A stretch of 64,000 nt of DNA from assembly GCA_026168455.1 (NCBI GenBank), contig CM047425.1, positions 470,001 through 534,000 of the forward strand, given 5' to 3'. The notes below the pieces were generated by a model. The model was not told the origin of the DNA. It worked only from the letters and a program-made list of their open reading frames with translations, and did not search any database. Position numbers and translations under genes: made by a program. Each line of letters starts with the position of its first letter. The first letter of the stretch is position 1. Source of the stretch: Theocolax elegans. Taxonomy: Eukaryota > Arthropoda > Insecta > Hymenoptera > Cerocephalidae. Below are positions 48,301 through 60,194 of the stretch, in pieces.

Positions 48301-51300
48301 AATTTTTAGAATTTACATATGAACGTTATTTTATAATTTTATCTCAATGTATCCGGGATTAACACTTTAAAAGATATAAGGATGTAGATATACGATGTGT
48401 ATTCGTTAAATAAATTTGACAACTGTAACCGAGACCGAATATCCTTCTCCATTAAAAATGACGTATACATCATTATGTAACCGAATGAAAAATAAATAGG
48501 AAAATTGACGAAGATGTATTAACCTTACATATATACATCCAAGCTATTACGAAAATGGATCGGTAGTTAATAGTTCTTCACATTCTTAAAGATGCTTATA
48601 TATATAATATGTACATATCGATCGTCCGAACATTGTAATTTAAATTCCTCAAATTTTAACTGTTCCTATTCCTATATATATATATATGTATACATCGTTA
48701 GAAAGAAAAAATGAAGAATTCGAGTGTTAAAAATTTTTCCGTTTCTTCATAAATTTACGAGGATTATATTATCGTCGTCGAAGGATCCTGAAAGAGAAAA
48801 CAATAGAAGTGACGAGGGAAGAAAAAGAAAAAAAAAGGATCGTATCTATACGCTCCTGTTTCAAATTCGAATCTCGAAGGGAAAACGCAAAATGTATATT
48901 ATGGGCACCTGGTCGTAAACGTGTATATATAGAACAATGTCGGGTATGTGTATAGGAAACGTGCAAAGGACGAACGCTAATGAACGACTTTTTTTTTTGG
49001 TTGTAGAAAAAAATCGACGCGTTGTTATCGGTTCGGTCGACTTGAGAAAGTTAGTATATATATATCGGTTTTCGGAAGTGACATCTCCATCAGCTGCAGC
49101 TGTCCTTTTTTTCGTGTCTGCTGTTGTTTTTCTTTTTCTTTTTTTTTGGAAACGTGTACATATTATACGAACATGTTACGATTTTTAATGGGTCTGTGAG
49201 AGAGAAATAGAGGTTGTACGATCTTTTTGCGATTAGTGAGGTTTCATCGTTTTCTTTTTTTTAATAAGTTGTACTTGTGCGTGATGAGAAATGTTAATTG
49301 TCTGCGTGTATATTTTAGGGAAGGGAACGTGGTCCTTTGTGGACAAAATGTAAATAAACTTTTTTTTGTTGGTTTTCAGCTTAAGAGGGTGCAATATTTA
49401 TTCTCTCTACCTTATATCGACAAATATGATATAATTGGTCATGAATCGGTAATGTAGAAAAATAAAAAAAGAGGCGTCTTATTCATATTACCGATAATAA
49501 TCTGTAACTATGTGTGCTGAATTTCAAACTGAACTATTATTTTCTTTTCTGAGAAAAGTGTTATCGTCAACAATTGTGAACTCAAGAAGATACACATTGA
49601 CTTGACATTTTTTGGTAAGGGATGGCTCTCAAAAACACGATAAAAATTTAAACTGATAATCAGCACGTGACAGTTAGATTATGGACAGACAAAGGTGCCT
49701 TTTCTCTCATTTTTACATATACTCTTTTATTTTTTTATTAATTGATCAACAAAAATTGAATATGGAATGCCTTCAAGGAGATAAGCCTGCGGGTTATAAT
49801 TGAAAAAAAAATTTAATTATTAATAATTTTTTTATAAAGATTTAAGACGTTTCTTAATTTTTTTAAATAAATTATATTATTTATTAATTTTTATTTAAAA
49901 TTTTTTAACTCATTTATTTGTGATGTAATTGGTTTAATTAATTATAAAAATATAAAACTCCGTACTCTGATTTTTTTATATAGTACATTTACTGCAGGGT
50001 ACCTTATTGTTGCTAAAAAATACAAAATTATGTAAATACAGTTAAATAATTTTTTTTTAAATCACCTTGACTTTTTTGTAATCATCTTTTATTGTAATGC
50101 ATTTAACTTATCTTTGGTTGTTACTGCTCAGCTTATTCGATGAAGTGGTTCCTGAGATATCCTGCGGTATGTCCATTATGGAAAAGAAATCAGAGTACGA
50201 AGTGTCATATAATTAATTAATGTAGTTTCATTGCAAATAAATAAGCTAAAAAATTATGAATGAAAGTTAATAATAATATAATTTTTATAATATTCTTCTT
50301 GGTTTTGTGCTCTCTTTTTCCTGGCACTTCCTACCGTTTATCCCCTTGGGGACTTTAACGGTGTCCGCACCTACCACCTATGTGTGGGTGCTTTATCCCT
50401 CCCTTAAAACCCCACCATCTCGCATTCGCCCGGGGTTATGCCCGTGGATGAGGGAAACCTGTGAAGCAGGGAAAACCTCATCCGAGATGGCCGGTGTATT
50501 CGAAACATTCTTTTTGGGTGTCAAAGTCACATTGCGTAGGCCTTGACACCGAAACCGAATGTTTCACACCTCCCGCTCACGTTGTGAAGTGTGAAAAAAC
50601 ACCTAACCCGCCACGAAAGCCAAACCCATCCAAGTGCGAACCGCACTCAGTGCTGCTTAACTTCCGTGACCGGCCGAGGTGCGTCTCCGCCACTCCGCCA
50701 CCGTGTCGGTATTATAATTTTTTATAATATAAAATTATTAATTTTGTAATATTAAAAAATTTTTTTCAATTTTAACCCATGCTTGTACCCTCATTGATTG
50801 AAAACTTTTTGTAGCATATTTGTAACAAAAATTGGTAGTTATAGAATGATTGATTTTTTAAGTAAAAATAATTTTTGTTAATAATAATTGAATAAGCATT
50901 TTAATGCTCGGTAATATTTCGTCAAAAAGGTCGTATTCTTTCAAACCCATAAAACATCGTAATTAAATTGTCGATTTCAATGTCTGAAAAAATTTTTGAC
51001 GTTCCTATAATTTATTCAAAAACTCATTATTTTGTTTATAAAATATATATATATATATATATATATATAACAAATGACCATTTTCATTTTCGACTCCGAC
51101 ATTAAAAAAATCTTAATTTTTAAAGCAAAAAAAGTGTAAAGGTAAAAGAAAATGGAAAGAAAGAGAGGATAAATGGGATATATACACTGTATAGATGCAG
51201 GTGATAATTGGTAATAAACGTAAACAGGGGCCAGCTGTTATCAGAGGGCCTGACGCAAGTCTCACTGACGATATCGCTCTATCGACTGTACGTGCTGCTG

Positions 51301-54300
51301 ATCGAGCTGGGTAAACGCAAGGCCACGAAGGCGCCACCGCTCGCACTAAGGGTCGGACCATGTTGCTGTTGGCCAGTGCCTCCCGCTACCTGCACTCGAG
51401 ATGACCGAGCCCAATTTGTCCTGGCTGCGCATCACCGTCCTCCAATTTCCTATAGTCCAGGTAGGTATACCGACAAAACCGAGACAGTCATATATATGTA
51501 CTCTTCTCCCTTTTCTTTTCTCTTCTTCTTCTTCTTCGCTCTTTTTTTTTACACGCGACCTTGGATTAGTTCGTTAGATGTTCTTAGACTGGATGGTGAT
51601 CAACGTCAAGCCGATCTGTGTTTAACTTTTTTTATAGAAATTATAACCTCTTTATGAGGTTTTTTAAAAAGTTTCGAGATCGAGTTACAATTTTCATAGT
51701 TTGATATTTTTTTTTATTTACGCAGATTTAATATTTATTTAAGATTATTATTTAGGCTAATTTGGTATAAATGTAATTGGTTACAACTTTTGAGTTATCT
51801 CGAGGTATTTTACGTCGAGATGTATTATACCTATTTTTTTGTCAATAATATATTTATACATTTTTTTATCATATCGATATGATTATAAATAAGATGTATC
51901 TCGTACAAAATGTATCCTGAAGTGAATAGTTTAGTCACAAAATACAGAGATATACCCGTTTCCAACCCAAAAATTCTGTACAAAATAGCGATTTAAATAT
52001 TTGAAAAAAATTCACCAAAAAGTTTTAAAGAAAAAGTCATTTTTTATATTGTAATGAGGAAAATATAATGCTATATCGATAATTCACATTAGAGAATAAG
52101 GAGGACTATATATTTCCAATCCAAAAATCATATTAAAATTTTTAATTAAAACACTTGAAAAAATTAATATATATTGTTCAAAGCAATTGCAAGAGTCTGA
52201 CTTTGTCCGATTTTTAAATATCGATCCTTATTTCGTTAAAAAATATAAAGAAAATTGCGCCTTTATGATCCAACATGTATTCATATAGGGAATATCGAAT
52301 CCTAAAAAGGTTGTAATTTTATGCTAATATGTGAAATAGGTTATTATTTTGAAAAATCTGACGTCAGGCTCTTGCTTCATACATAATGCATGAATTTTTT
52401 TAGATTTTTGAATTGTTAATATCAATGTTATTTTTGTGTCGGAATAATAGTGCATTGCTCTCTAATTTTCCTTCGAGTGAATACTGAAGCACTCTTAGGC
52501 TCGAGTGGTTTTTCACTCGAAGGAATGTAGAGAGTGCTTGTTGAATTACCGACGAAATCTCGTTTACTTAAAATTAATTAAATAATTATTTTTTACTTAA
52601 GCTCTTTTTTTATGTTTTACAGTTTCTTTATGAATTTTTTCAGATTTTTAATTTAATATTTTGAACATATTGATTCTTGAGTTGGGTCTTCACAAGTGGC
52701 CATTTCATAGACAATTAGTGTTTTGCCTAAAAATTTGTCGAAAAAAAGATTCGAATAACTAATAAAACTTTTCTGAAGTAAAATTTTCCATCATTTCCAA
52801 TTCTAAAGTCAGAATTTTGAAAGTTTCATTGAAAATTTCAAAATATAGTGGTTTGAAAAAATGAATTAAAAAATATTATTTAAAAACCAAACTTTACATT
52901 AGTATATTAAAATAAAATGGTATATAGTTATATTTTCGTATGATAAAAATGTCAATTTACAGATAAAAAATATACTTTTTATGAAAGAAGTCGAAAAATA
53001 TTGATTTAAAAATATTGATAAACGGTCTTTTTTAGAGAAAAAAGTGACTAAAATATTTTATCAAAAACTGCCAATAAGTGTCCGCAATTCTAAAAAATGT
53101 ATAAAAATATTTGACCAAAAAAACAGCCAATGATCGTCCGTAAAATAAATAACCAACATAATCGACCAAAATATTTGCTGATAATTGATGTCCTGAAAAT
53201 TATTTAACCTAACCTTAAAACTCCTCAATGTCCACTCGGTATTACCCATTATTTTCTTCTTTTCACTCGAAGACGAAGTAGGAGAAGGGACCTCTTAAAA
53301 TAAAGGGTCACCGTGATCTTTTTCTTTTTTGTCGCCAGATTCAACCAAGTCGTTCCGTTTTTTCTTTTTACTTTGTTTTTCAAAGGATCCCTCGACGAAC
53401 ACGGTAAATTACAGTCGGCCGAGCGTCCTCTCTACCTTTTTGATATTTTTTTCTCTCTCTTTTTTTTAATATAATAATCCGATAAGCCGCAAAAATGATA
53501 AATCGACCGTTGTCGAAATATGCGTCGAGGGGATGTACATAAAAAAATGTCGCGAGAGTCCGCACGAAAAATTGTGTGTGCGTATAAATCATCGTGGAAG
53601 AAGTAGGTGTTAAATTTGACTTTTGGATATTCGATATTGTTTCATTCATCACAATTAACGAATATTTTTGGGACGTTTGTCGTCATTTAAAATGTGTACG
53701 TTTTTATATTATATTGTTTATGTATCCCGTCGATGTTAAGGAAATCGAGGTTCGACTAATATTTTTAGTTGCGATGATAAAATAAATTAAATATTTTGAT
53801 TACTTTACTTTTTTTCTAAAATTGGTTAACGATTATTTAGTTTCACTATACTCACGAAGTAACACGTATTACGCTAATTTTTCTGTTTAAAATAGGTTGA
53901 AAATTATTTTATTTAATCACGTAAAAATGAATTAATTTTTAGCTAATTTTTTTTTCTATAAACGGTTAAAAATGATTTTATTTAAGTAAGTAATATTAAT
54001 TAATTTTTAGTTAATTTTTTGAAAATCGGGTAAAAATTAATTTATTTAAGTAATTATCAATCTTAGATTTCACTAATTTTTAGATAATTTTCTTCTAAAA
54101 TCAGTTAAACATCTCTAGTAGAAATCTGATCATAAATGTAACGTTTTTTAAGCCAAAAAATGCCCAAGTGTCATAAAATACCGAATAAATGCCCAATTAA
54201 TGACAAAATTAGAGTTTTATTTAACCTTCAAATATTGAATTTCTACTAGGGATCGTCAACCTGACATATTAAAAAAATGATATATCATTAAAAAATGTTT

Positions 54301-54783
54301 ATCACTTATTAACAATTATTTTTATTACTAATAAAACGATCATTTACATTAACAAACGTTTTTAATATATCTCGATATAAAAATATGTCTGTTTTTAAAG
54401 TTTTGTGTATAAATATGAATAAAAATTCCTTTTTTTTCATGAACGTATATATATGGACTTAACCTAAAAATAGACAAAAAAAGGAATAATTTATAGATAT
54501 TATGAATTATTGTTATTATTTTATATTATTTTTACTATTATATAATTATATGCATGTAATTTTTCTCCGGTAAAAAATTCGTCGGTTTCTTAAAAATTAA
54601 GTAATAATTACCAAAGATTCGTCACGATCTCCATACGAACAAAAACGATTTTTACCTATTTTTGTCGAAAAAAATAAATATCTCTAAAAGCAAAAAAACT
54701 CATCATTACAAGCCCCATTAAAGAAGATAAAAGAAGCGTAACAGTAGCATTTTACAAAAAAATTTAAGACAGTAACCCAACTG

Positions 54784-54825
<42 letters not shown>

Positions 54826-55275
54826 TAATACAAAATCGATCGTCATCCCATTATACGAGTTTTAATTTAAAATGAAAAGAACGGAAAAATGTATATATAC
54901 TTTACGGAAATTAAAGGAGCTTAAGGTTTTTCCGCGGTTAAAGATGAAAGTCTGGTAAACAATGCCAAAGAGTTACAATGGACGTATTAAGGGAATGACG
55001 CGGCGTAAATATGTATCGGTAACCGTATGGTCACCGTAATAAATTTTCGCGTAAATCCGATTACAGACCGAAAATAATCCTAATGACTAGATATTTTAGA
55101 GTGTATCTTTGTCTCTAGGGTGTCATCTATTCCATCCTGATGTTCATGTCGACGGAGGCGCCTATACTCGCCACCAGTTACGGGATATACCTACAACCGA
55201 TCGTCATAATTAGCATACTCGTTGGGATTTACGGATTGACCATTGTTACCAAAACCCTGCAGGAAATCGCACCAG
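36367..55275 (+). CDS. Organic solute transporter alpha / TMEM184-family protein (5' part)
   Basis: Four coding exons are seen: 36367-36481, 47028-47223, 51228-51460 and 55119-55275. All have GT/AG borders; the first three junctions are phases 1, 2 and 0. The start is ATG at 36367. The luminal N-terminus carries NFTCDDFYLPTS, an N-glycosylation site plus conserved Cys. Then come TM1 (GLVTIASVICAATVYLAVDA), TM2 (INACTVLSVYPIASLCSLTA ending in ALPR), TM3 (LTISLYRLYVLLIEL), a Cys-rich loop (PCCCWP), TM4 spanning exons 3-4 (LRITVLQFPIVQ/GVIYSILMF) and TM5 (LQPIVIISILVGIYGLTIV). The order and motifs match Ost-alpha/SLC51A and TMEM184 proteins, which move steroid- or bile-acid-like organic anions or lipids across the plasma membrane. 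The last exons are beyond the window. Exon 3 has one extra nucleotide relative to its phases, between PCCCWP and the MTEPNLSWLR segment. Confidence 0.75.
38214..39075. mobile_element. TA-flanked inverted-repeat element, ~860 bp
   Basis: The left end AGGTAAAAGTACCTATTGCG and the complement of the right end, AGGTAAAAGTACCAGTGCCG, match for 13 bases and then with scattered differences through GGAACG. TA borders it on both sides (38212-38213, 39076-39077), as with Tc1/mariner elements. The motif TTGYGGAAC/GTTCC recurs inside. There is no transposase frame, so it is non-autonomous. Confidence 0.6.
39890..40320. repeat. Cluster of AGTACT motifs, first
   Basis: Versions of ATTAGTACTTT occur about nine times in ~430 bp, at irregular spacing of roughly 20-90 bp (for example at 40,083, 40,137, 40,228 and 40,303). 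A second cluster lies at 42,730-43,150. This looks like a degenerate minisatellite. Confidence 0.4.
40870..41740. repeat. Degenerate AT-rich satellite
   Basis: A unit of ~60-80 bp, roughly AAAATTATAAAAAAAAAT, CAAAAA, then a GTCAAAA- and TAATCATACATA-like stretch, repeats with heavy divergence at least ten times. It is non-coding. Confidence 0.5.
42730..43150. repeat. Cluster of AGTACT motifs, second
   Basis: AGTACTAATT, its complement and variants occur repeatedly (for example 42,888, 43,020, 43,058, 43,097 and 43,136). The word content matches 39,890-40,320, so both may descend from one repeat family. Confidence 0.4.
43711..43771. repeat. Perfect short hairpin
   Basis: TTTTTTTATATTTATATAGGA is mirrored by TCCTATATAAATATAAAAAAA across a 12-nt spacer (AGTCAATAGACG). 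It is probably a tiny MITE relic. The stem is too AT-rich for a good microRNA call. Confidence 0.55.
44660..44930. repeat. Minisatellite with palindromic CCAACGTTGG core
   Basis: The words ACCAACGTTGG, GGTACCAA, TTCGAAACCA and AATATCGGTCCAAC alternate about ten times with a unit of ~25-28 bp. Copies decay towards the right. The core is its own reverse complement, so both strands read the same motif. Open frames across it are not genes. Confidence 0.6.
46080..46740. repeat. ~150-bp repeat carrying GCGGGAAATTCAAA
   Basis: GCGGGAAATTCAAA starts at 46107, 46255 and 46561, and GCGGGAAATTTAAA at 46714. The intervals are 148, 306 and 153, that is about one, two and one units of 150 bp. The text before the motif is also kept in two units (GTATTTTACTAWAGTTAAYAAATAAA). 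The motif joins an E2F-like site (TTTCCCGC) to a CHR-like TTTGAA on the opposite strand. Confidence 0.6.
46743..46960. mobile_element. Partial TTAA-type MITE
   Basis: TTAAGGGGATGTGGTACTCA at about 46,745 matches the end of the 25,807-26,188 element. The following ATTACAGGAATCTACACTTT and AATTCATACGG match that element's other end. The right end is not clear. Confidence 0.5.
47957..48030. repeat. ~75-nt stem-loop
   Basis: CACCCTAAAAAATTTCTGCA pairs with TGCAAAAATTTTTTAGGGTA, and CTAAAAAT pairs with ATTTTTAG nearer a 15-nt loop. The size resembles a microRNA precursor, but the stem is AT-rich and could equally be a small foldback element. Confidence 0.45.
50294..50712 (-). mobile_element. 5S-rRNA-derived SINE, copy 2
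   Basis: Same 420-bp unit and same orientation as 22,099-22,519. It is flanked by TATAATTTTTATAATAT (50277-50293) and the same word with one extra T (50713-50730), a ~17-bp target duplication. The 5S-like head lies at 50,623-50,712; on the minus strand AAGTTAAGCAGC and ACTTGGATGGGT are recognisable. It sits in intron 2 of the transporter gene, antisense to it. Copies 1 and 2 have many substitutions and small indels, so they are independent, not very recent insertions. Confidence 0.8.
52453..52547. repeat. Stem-loop with TTCCTTCGAGTGAA stem
   Basis: TTCCTTCGAGTGAA pairs with TTCACTCGAAGGAA, and GCTCTCTA pairs with TAGAGAGTGC after a small internal loop. The terminal loop is ~30 nt and itself carries CTCGAGTGG. 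It is GC-richer than its surroundings and could be a microRNA-like precursor or a MITE. Confidence 0.5.
53800..54110. repeat. Degenerate ~80-bp tandem repeat
   Basis: About four units share TTAATTTTTAGCTAATTTTTT, TCTAAAAWYGGTTAA and RATTATTTTATTTAAGTAA in order. They are strongly diverged and non-coding. Confidence 0.45.
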
Positions 55276-58200
55276 GTATGTTTTCTTTTTTTCTTTTATA
55301 TTTTTGTTATTTTCTCGTTTAAATATATGGGTACGACGTGTTGAGGATATTTGTTTTATTTATAATTTGCGTCATTCTGTACGTTGTTGACGGTCAGTGA
55401 CAGATTGACAAGAGATAAAGTAGTTCACGAGCATGTGGAAATATGTGCATTTAAAGAGGCTGCTTTCTGTAATAAAAAATAAATTTTAAAATATAAACAT
55501 TGCAATTTGAAATGGTTTATGATAATTAAAGACTGTCACCGAACAAAATTCATCTGTTTAGTGACATGTCAATATCTGCTATTATCGTTGTTAAACACTA
55601 AAAATGCTGTTTGATGACCGAATTCGATCTTCACATAATACCATGCAATTTGAAATGTTGTTATTTTAAAATTTTCTATTTAATACAGAAAGTTTGGCAA
55701 CCTTTTCTACCAGTTCACAGTTAATTGTTAAACAGGGATAAATTCTTGCGGCGTTGCTATTTTAAAATTTAAATTCGGAGTCAACATGTAGATTTAAACA
55801 AAAGACGACCATTTTGCATTACCATTTATAATATAAAGAATTTGTATTATTTTTGTTTTGAACGTAAAAAGAAAAGTATTGATTAGTCAGTTTATAAAAT
55901 TTGGTCTGATTGTGTGGATTCGTTAATTAAATTCATTGTTTTAATATCTTATTTACAAGAAGAAATTGAATCGATTATATTTATATAAAAACTAGCAATT
56001 TTGTAAAAGAAACGGTATATAGAAAATGGCTACTTATAACTTATAAAATAATGATACCTAAACTCAAAACATTAACAAATCGTCTAATTTCTACTGTGTT
56101 ATGGAAAAAAATTAAAGAATCTCTTTATCACAGTTTTAAAATTTAAAGTTCTTTTATCAGAAGAAATACCAAATTTTGTTTCGACATCATGTAATTATAG
56201 ACATGGCGGTTCCAAACTACAGGGATCTCCTCTTTCCCTCTCAAAAGTTTTGTATAAAAAAGTTATTTAAAAATTTGATAAGTTCACGAAGAAAGTTCTA
56301 AACATTTGGGAGGACCGGACGATTCGAATTAAATATTTATTTTTTGTTATGATTGAGTAAGTGATATTTTGTCGGTAATTTTCAAACAAAGAAAACAGCA
56401 ATATTTCCATCTCAAAAATCGTGTTGAAATTCTTACCTAAAAATTTTGAAAAAATCCAAATATATTGTTTAAAGCAAGGCTGAGAGCCTGACGGTGTATG
56501 TTTTTTAAAATTTGCGTTAAAAAATTAAGAAAATTGCTATTTTAGGGTCTGGCATTCTCTTAAAATAATACAGTCTACGTAATCTCATATACTTCAAACT
56601 GATGAAAATTTATAAACTGTTTAAAAACTTACAAAAAAATAATAAATTTTGAGGTTAGATTTCCCTTATCCAACAGTTTTTCAATCAATATATATATTTT
56701 ATTCTCAAGACACACCTCTATCCATACGCTAAATAAGAAATTTAACATTTTGGTAATACGTACATATACATAATTGTAAATTACGAACTGTTACACGCGA
56801 TGTATACCAATTTGATAAAAAAAAAATAAAGAAATCTCGAATGCGCAATACAGAAAACTCGTCGTTTACACGAGTAAATTTCTAAAGTATCTCGCAATTC
56901 CTCGAGACCCTCTCGACTCGTATATAACTGTTATCGATACACAAACTCAAAATTGCAGGGTATTACAACCTCGACAATTTTTCGGTACCTTATTTTTTTT
57001 TGGGGCCTTTCCTTATAGTCGACATTTGTATCGTTGTAATTACCACCCCCCCCCCCCCTCTTTTTTTGTACCGAGTGTCTTTCGATGCGTTTTTGACGAA
57101 AAATATTAAGCTGTAGGAAGGGAGGTTGACAATTTTTTTTGGTGGTTATGTACACATTTATATATACATATATATATAATATTGTTTCGTAGCGTTAAAC
57201 TATATATCTCTATGGCTTCACTGAGATAAATTTGCTAGTATAAATTACTATTTTAATGGTAAAAATTACCACCATTTGCAAAAATTACCATTAATAATGG
57301 CTATTTTTTACCATTATTAATAGCAATTTTATAATTATGCAAAACTGTCTTCCGTATATCATTAAAATAGAAATTTTTACTAAAAAAATTTTCTCTGTTA
57401 TTATTTTAATGACATTGTGTACATTTTCGTGTTATACATTTATTATAAAAAATAAATTATATTTTTCATTTCGTTTTGAGGTTAGGTATGGCATTGTTTG
57501 GTATATTTTGCACGGCTGATATAAGTTTATTTTCTATTTTAATGGTGTATTTATGTATTTATCTTTTCTTTTATCTTCACTGAGAGAAAAAAAAGGTTAA
57601 CTTTACTATAAAATTACCAGAAAATATAGTGCAATAACTATACTGCAATATTTTATGGTAACACTATTTCTGAAAATTGTAAGTACCATTTACAAAAAAG
57701 AAATTGTAATTTAACTATATATTTAAAAATATTTATTTATTAAAAATTACTATATTATATTACTATTAAACACTACTATAAATTATAATAGAAATTAATA
57801 GAAAAATAATATTACAAATGCATCATAATTTTTAGTTTTACTATAATCTATAATAAGTTAGACTTAAAGATAAGGTTATGCGAAATGAAAAGATAGTTAA
57901 AATTTTGTTTTTAAAAATTTATTTTTTTTTATAAAACAAGTTATATGTATAAGTTTATAAAGTGTACATAGTTTTATTTTTACACATATACATATAATAC
58001 TCTTTACATATTAAATTACATATTTAATATTCTATTAGATTCCTCACATATTTCCCACGTAAAAAAATAGTATACAGATTGTATACAAAGTGTATACAAT
58101 TTATTTTATACAAATAAAATCTGTATACAATCTGTAAAAAAAATAGTCTATACAATTTGATAAAAATTTTATACAAAGAGTAAAGAAATTTCTTTCTTTC

Positions 58201-58834
58201 TTATTTTTGTATAAATAAGAAATCTGGAAGATTGAAAACAGAAAATATATTAGGCATTTGGAAACAGCTGCAACACTGCCCTGTGAACGAGAAAAACTGT
58301 AGAGGTTATGGACATCAGAACCATCGATGATGAGGAGATTAACGCAACCAAGAATTGCTGCTGCCACTGACACCAACGATCTTGAAAAAATGTCAACAAC
58401 TTTTCCTTCATCGCGATTTGGGCAAAATTTTCAAACTACCATTTCGTTACATCTTTTATTTATACAAAAATAAGAAAGAAAGAAATTTCTTTACTCTTTG
58501 TATAAAATTTTTATCAAATTGTATAGACTATTTTTTTTACAGATTGTATACAGATTTTATATATATTGTATACAACCAATATTGTATACATTTTGTATAC
58601 AATCTGTATACTATTTTTTTACGTGGGTTGATAATAAATTTTATCATTGAAAACATTATTGTTATATCAGAAATCGCTTAAATACATTTGATTTTTTATT
58701 GGGATAATTCCCACTCAGTAAGTGCAAGTCCTCTACACTTGTTGTACGTCCATGTCCTTCGACGACAAACACTACACTGACGAACTTATTTCGAAATACG
58801 TATAAAGGAATTCAGTTATTGTATACATGAGTAA
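55276..58834 (+). other. Intron 4 of the transporter gene, left part
   Basis: Starts GTATGTT after 55275; the acceptor is not in the window. A relative of the 1961-2406 element lies at ~55,500-55,770 (GCAATTTGAAATGGTTTATGA, then TTGCGGCGTTGC). A C-run of about 13 lies at ~57,045-57,058. A short ATTACCATTAATAATGG hairpin lies at 57,280-57,330. Two CACTGAGA termini lie at ~57,217 and ~57,580. Confidence 0.45.
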
Positions 58835-59304
58835 GAACATTTATAGAAATAGTACCTATATTTACCATTGAATCCGTCAATTCTCTTTTAATATATAGTT
58901 CATTGTACCACATATTAATTAGTATCAATACAAAATTTTATTTAAACATACTTTAAAAACATAGTATATTTAACAATATTGCATTGTGTAATAATGATAT
59001 TGCAATAATATATTGTAAAAGTAACAAAATTTTAATTGTAAATATTTTTAAGAAATTAGGGTTGTATTAAGTATTTCTAAATAGTAAATTTAACTAAGCG
59101 AATTATAGTAAAAAATACAGTCGAATATCAATAAATTAACTGGACCCATTGTTCAAAAAAAGTTGGTTGATTTAAGTATACGTTTATAAATAATTCAGCT
59201 ATAGTATAGTGAAATCAATAAAATAATCAGGTTGTATTACTTATATTGTACTTTACTAAATTTTTTAGTAAATAGTGCTATGCAGTTTTTTCTCAGTGTT
59301 GTCA
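57580..59304. mobile_element. Possible CACTGAGA-ended element containing a nested MITE
   Basis: CACTGAGAGAAAAA at the left and TTTTTTCTCAGTG at the right form a short inverted terminus like that of the 15,377 element. Adjacent TTTACTATAAAATT and AATTTTTTAGTAAA are also mirrored. No target duplication was found. The 58,054-58,627 MITE lies inside. The right half is duplicated at 61,318-61,760. Confidence 0.35.
58054..58627. mobile_element. Foldback MITE with CCCACGTAAAAAAATAG ends, 574 bp
   Basis: CCCACGTAAAAAAATAG and TATACAGATTGTATACAAA at the left are mirrored at the right end (ACGTGGG at 58,621-58,627). Further in, TTTATACAAAGAGTAAAGAAATTTC is mirrored too, giving arms of ~165 bp. The ~240-bp centre is GC-richer and has no long frame. 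TT stands on each side, as at the large transposon. The GTATACAA-rich arms recall that element's TGTATAAAA repeats, so it may be a non-autonomous relative mobilised by a CMC-type transposase. Confidence 0.65.
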
Positions 59305-59546
59305 TTGTAAAAGATAGCTGTGTTTTATGATCTAATAATCGTTTCAACTATAAGCTCAAGTACTCAATTTTTCTAGGGTTCAAATGCGACAATTTAAATT
59401 TGCGTTAAACGATACTATGCGATAAAATATATTACTTGTCTTTTACCGTTGATAATTTAAAATTGAAAAGGATTATTTATTGATTTATCTGAAGGTCTAG
59501 ATACTTTAATTTTAATTGTAGAAAAAATGAGGAAAAAAAAAATTTT
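58835..59546. repeat. Duplicated block A, copy 1
   Basis: Begins GAACATTTATAGAAATAGTACC. The same ~710 bp recurs at 61,318-62,027. The differences that I see are short indels (for example TTTTATGATC versus TTTTTGATC, and GATTTATCTG versus GATTTCTG). Confidence 0.8.
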
Positions 59547-60194
59547 TATTTTTTTTACATTTAAAAACCTATACCTGTAAATAATTATTTTAAGGGTATG
59601 TCGGACCCAATTATAGGGATCTACCTTGTCGATATCAAGAATAATGTTTAAAATATTTAATTAAAAATCTGAAAAATTCATAAGATGTTTTAGCGTAGGT
59701 AAGGGTGAAGGGAATCTAACTAGGCAGTGCATAGCAACTGATCCCTTTACTCTTACCTATTGGGAGAAAGTGTACAATTACGTTCAAACCGTACCCGTTA
59801 TACGTAATATAATAATATAAATAATTTTTTAATTAATTTAAGTAAATGGGAGCCTGACGTTCTCAAATTTTTTCTCATAATATACCTTTTACAAAAAAAC
59901 GGGATAAGTGGAAAAATGTCAAATCTGTACTTGGAATAAATAAATAAGTAAATAAAAAATGATATCTAAAATATTAATTTAAAAATCTGAGAAATTACGA
60001 GTATGTTAACACTTAAAAAAGAACCTATAATCAGGATTAAAAAAAAATATACTTTTTTTTAATAACGATTATTAATTAAAAAAGAAATAAAATTTAAACT
60101 AAAACCTTCTAATTAAATTAGCGATTTAAAAATTTATAAAAATTTGGGTGTACTGCTCAAAACCATGGCTGCAGGTTTTTTCAAAAATTCATTC
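59547..60194. other. Unique spacer with TTAA-MITE relic
   Basis: Contains TTAAGGGTATGTCGGACCCA near 59,592, the terminus of the TTAA-flanked MITE family, and a small hairpin (AGGTAAGGGTGAAGGG near 59,696 against CCCTTTACTCTTACCT). No gene. Confidence 0.45.

Larger units (their letters stand above)
47224..51227 (+). other. Intron 2 of the transporter gene, ~4 kb
   Basis: Starts GTAATT and ends AAACAG. No exon was recognised. It contains the hairpin at 47,957, the second SINE copy, and a TA microsatellite at ~51,042-51,069. Low-complexity pyrimidine-rich frames at 48,724-49,457 are not convincing genes. Confidence 0.55.
51461..55118 (+). other. Intron 3 of the transporter gene, ~3.7 kb
   Basis: Starts GTAGGT and ends CTCTAG. 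No exon was recognised. It contains a hairpin at 52,453, a degenerate tandem repeat at 53,800-54,110, a TA microsatellite at ~54,788-54,821, and diverged TTAA-MITE text near 52,090-52,240. Confidence 0.5.

Noticed and set aside
57045..57060. Run of about 13 C as a possible quadruplex
   Set aside because: A single homopolymer run, not four spaced G tracts; it may also be a sequencing artefact.
58355..58681. 108-aa and 91-aa frames on opposite strands sharing a peptide
   Set aside because: They arise because the MITE arms are inverted copies of each other; not genes.
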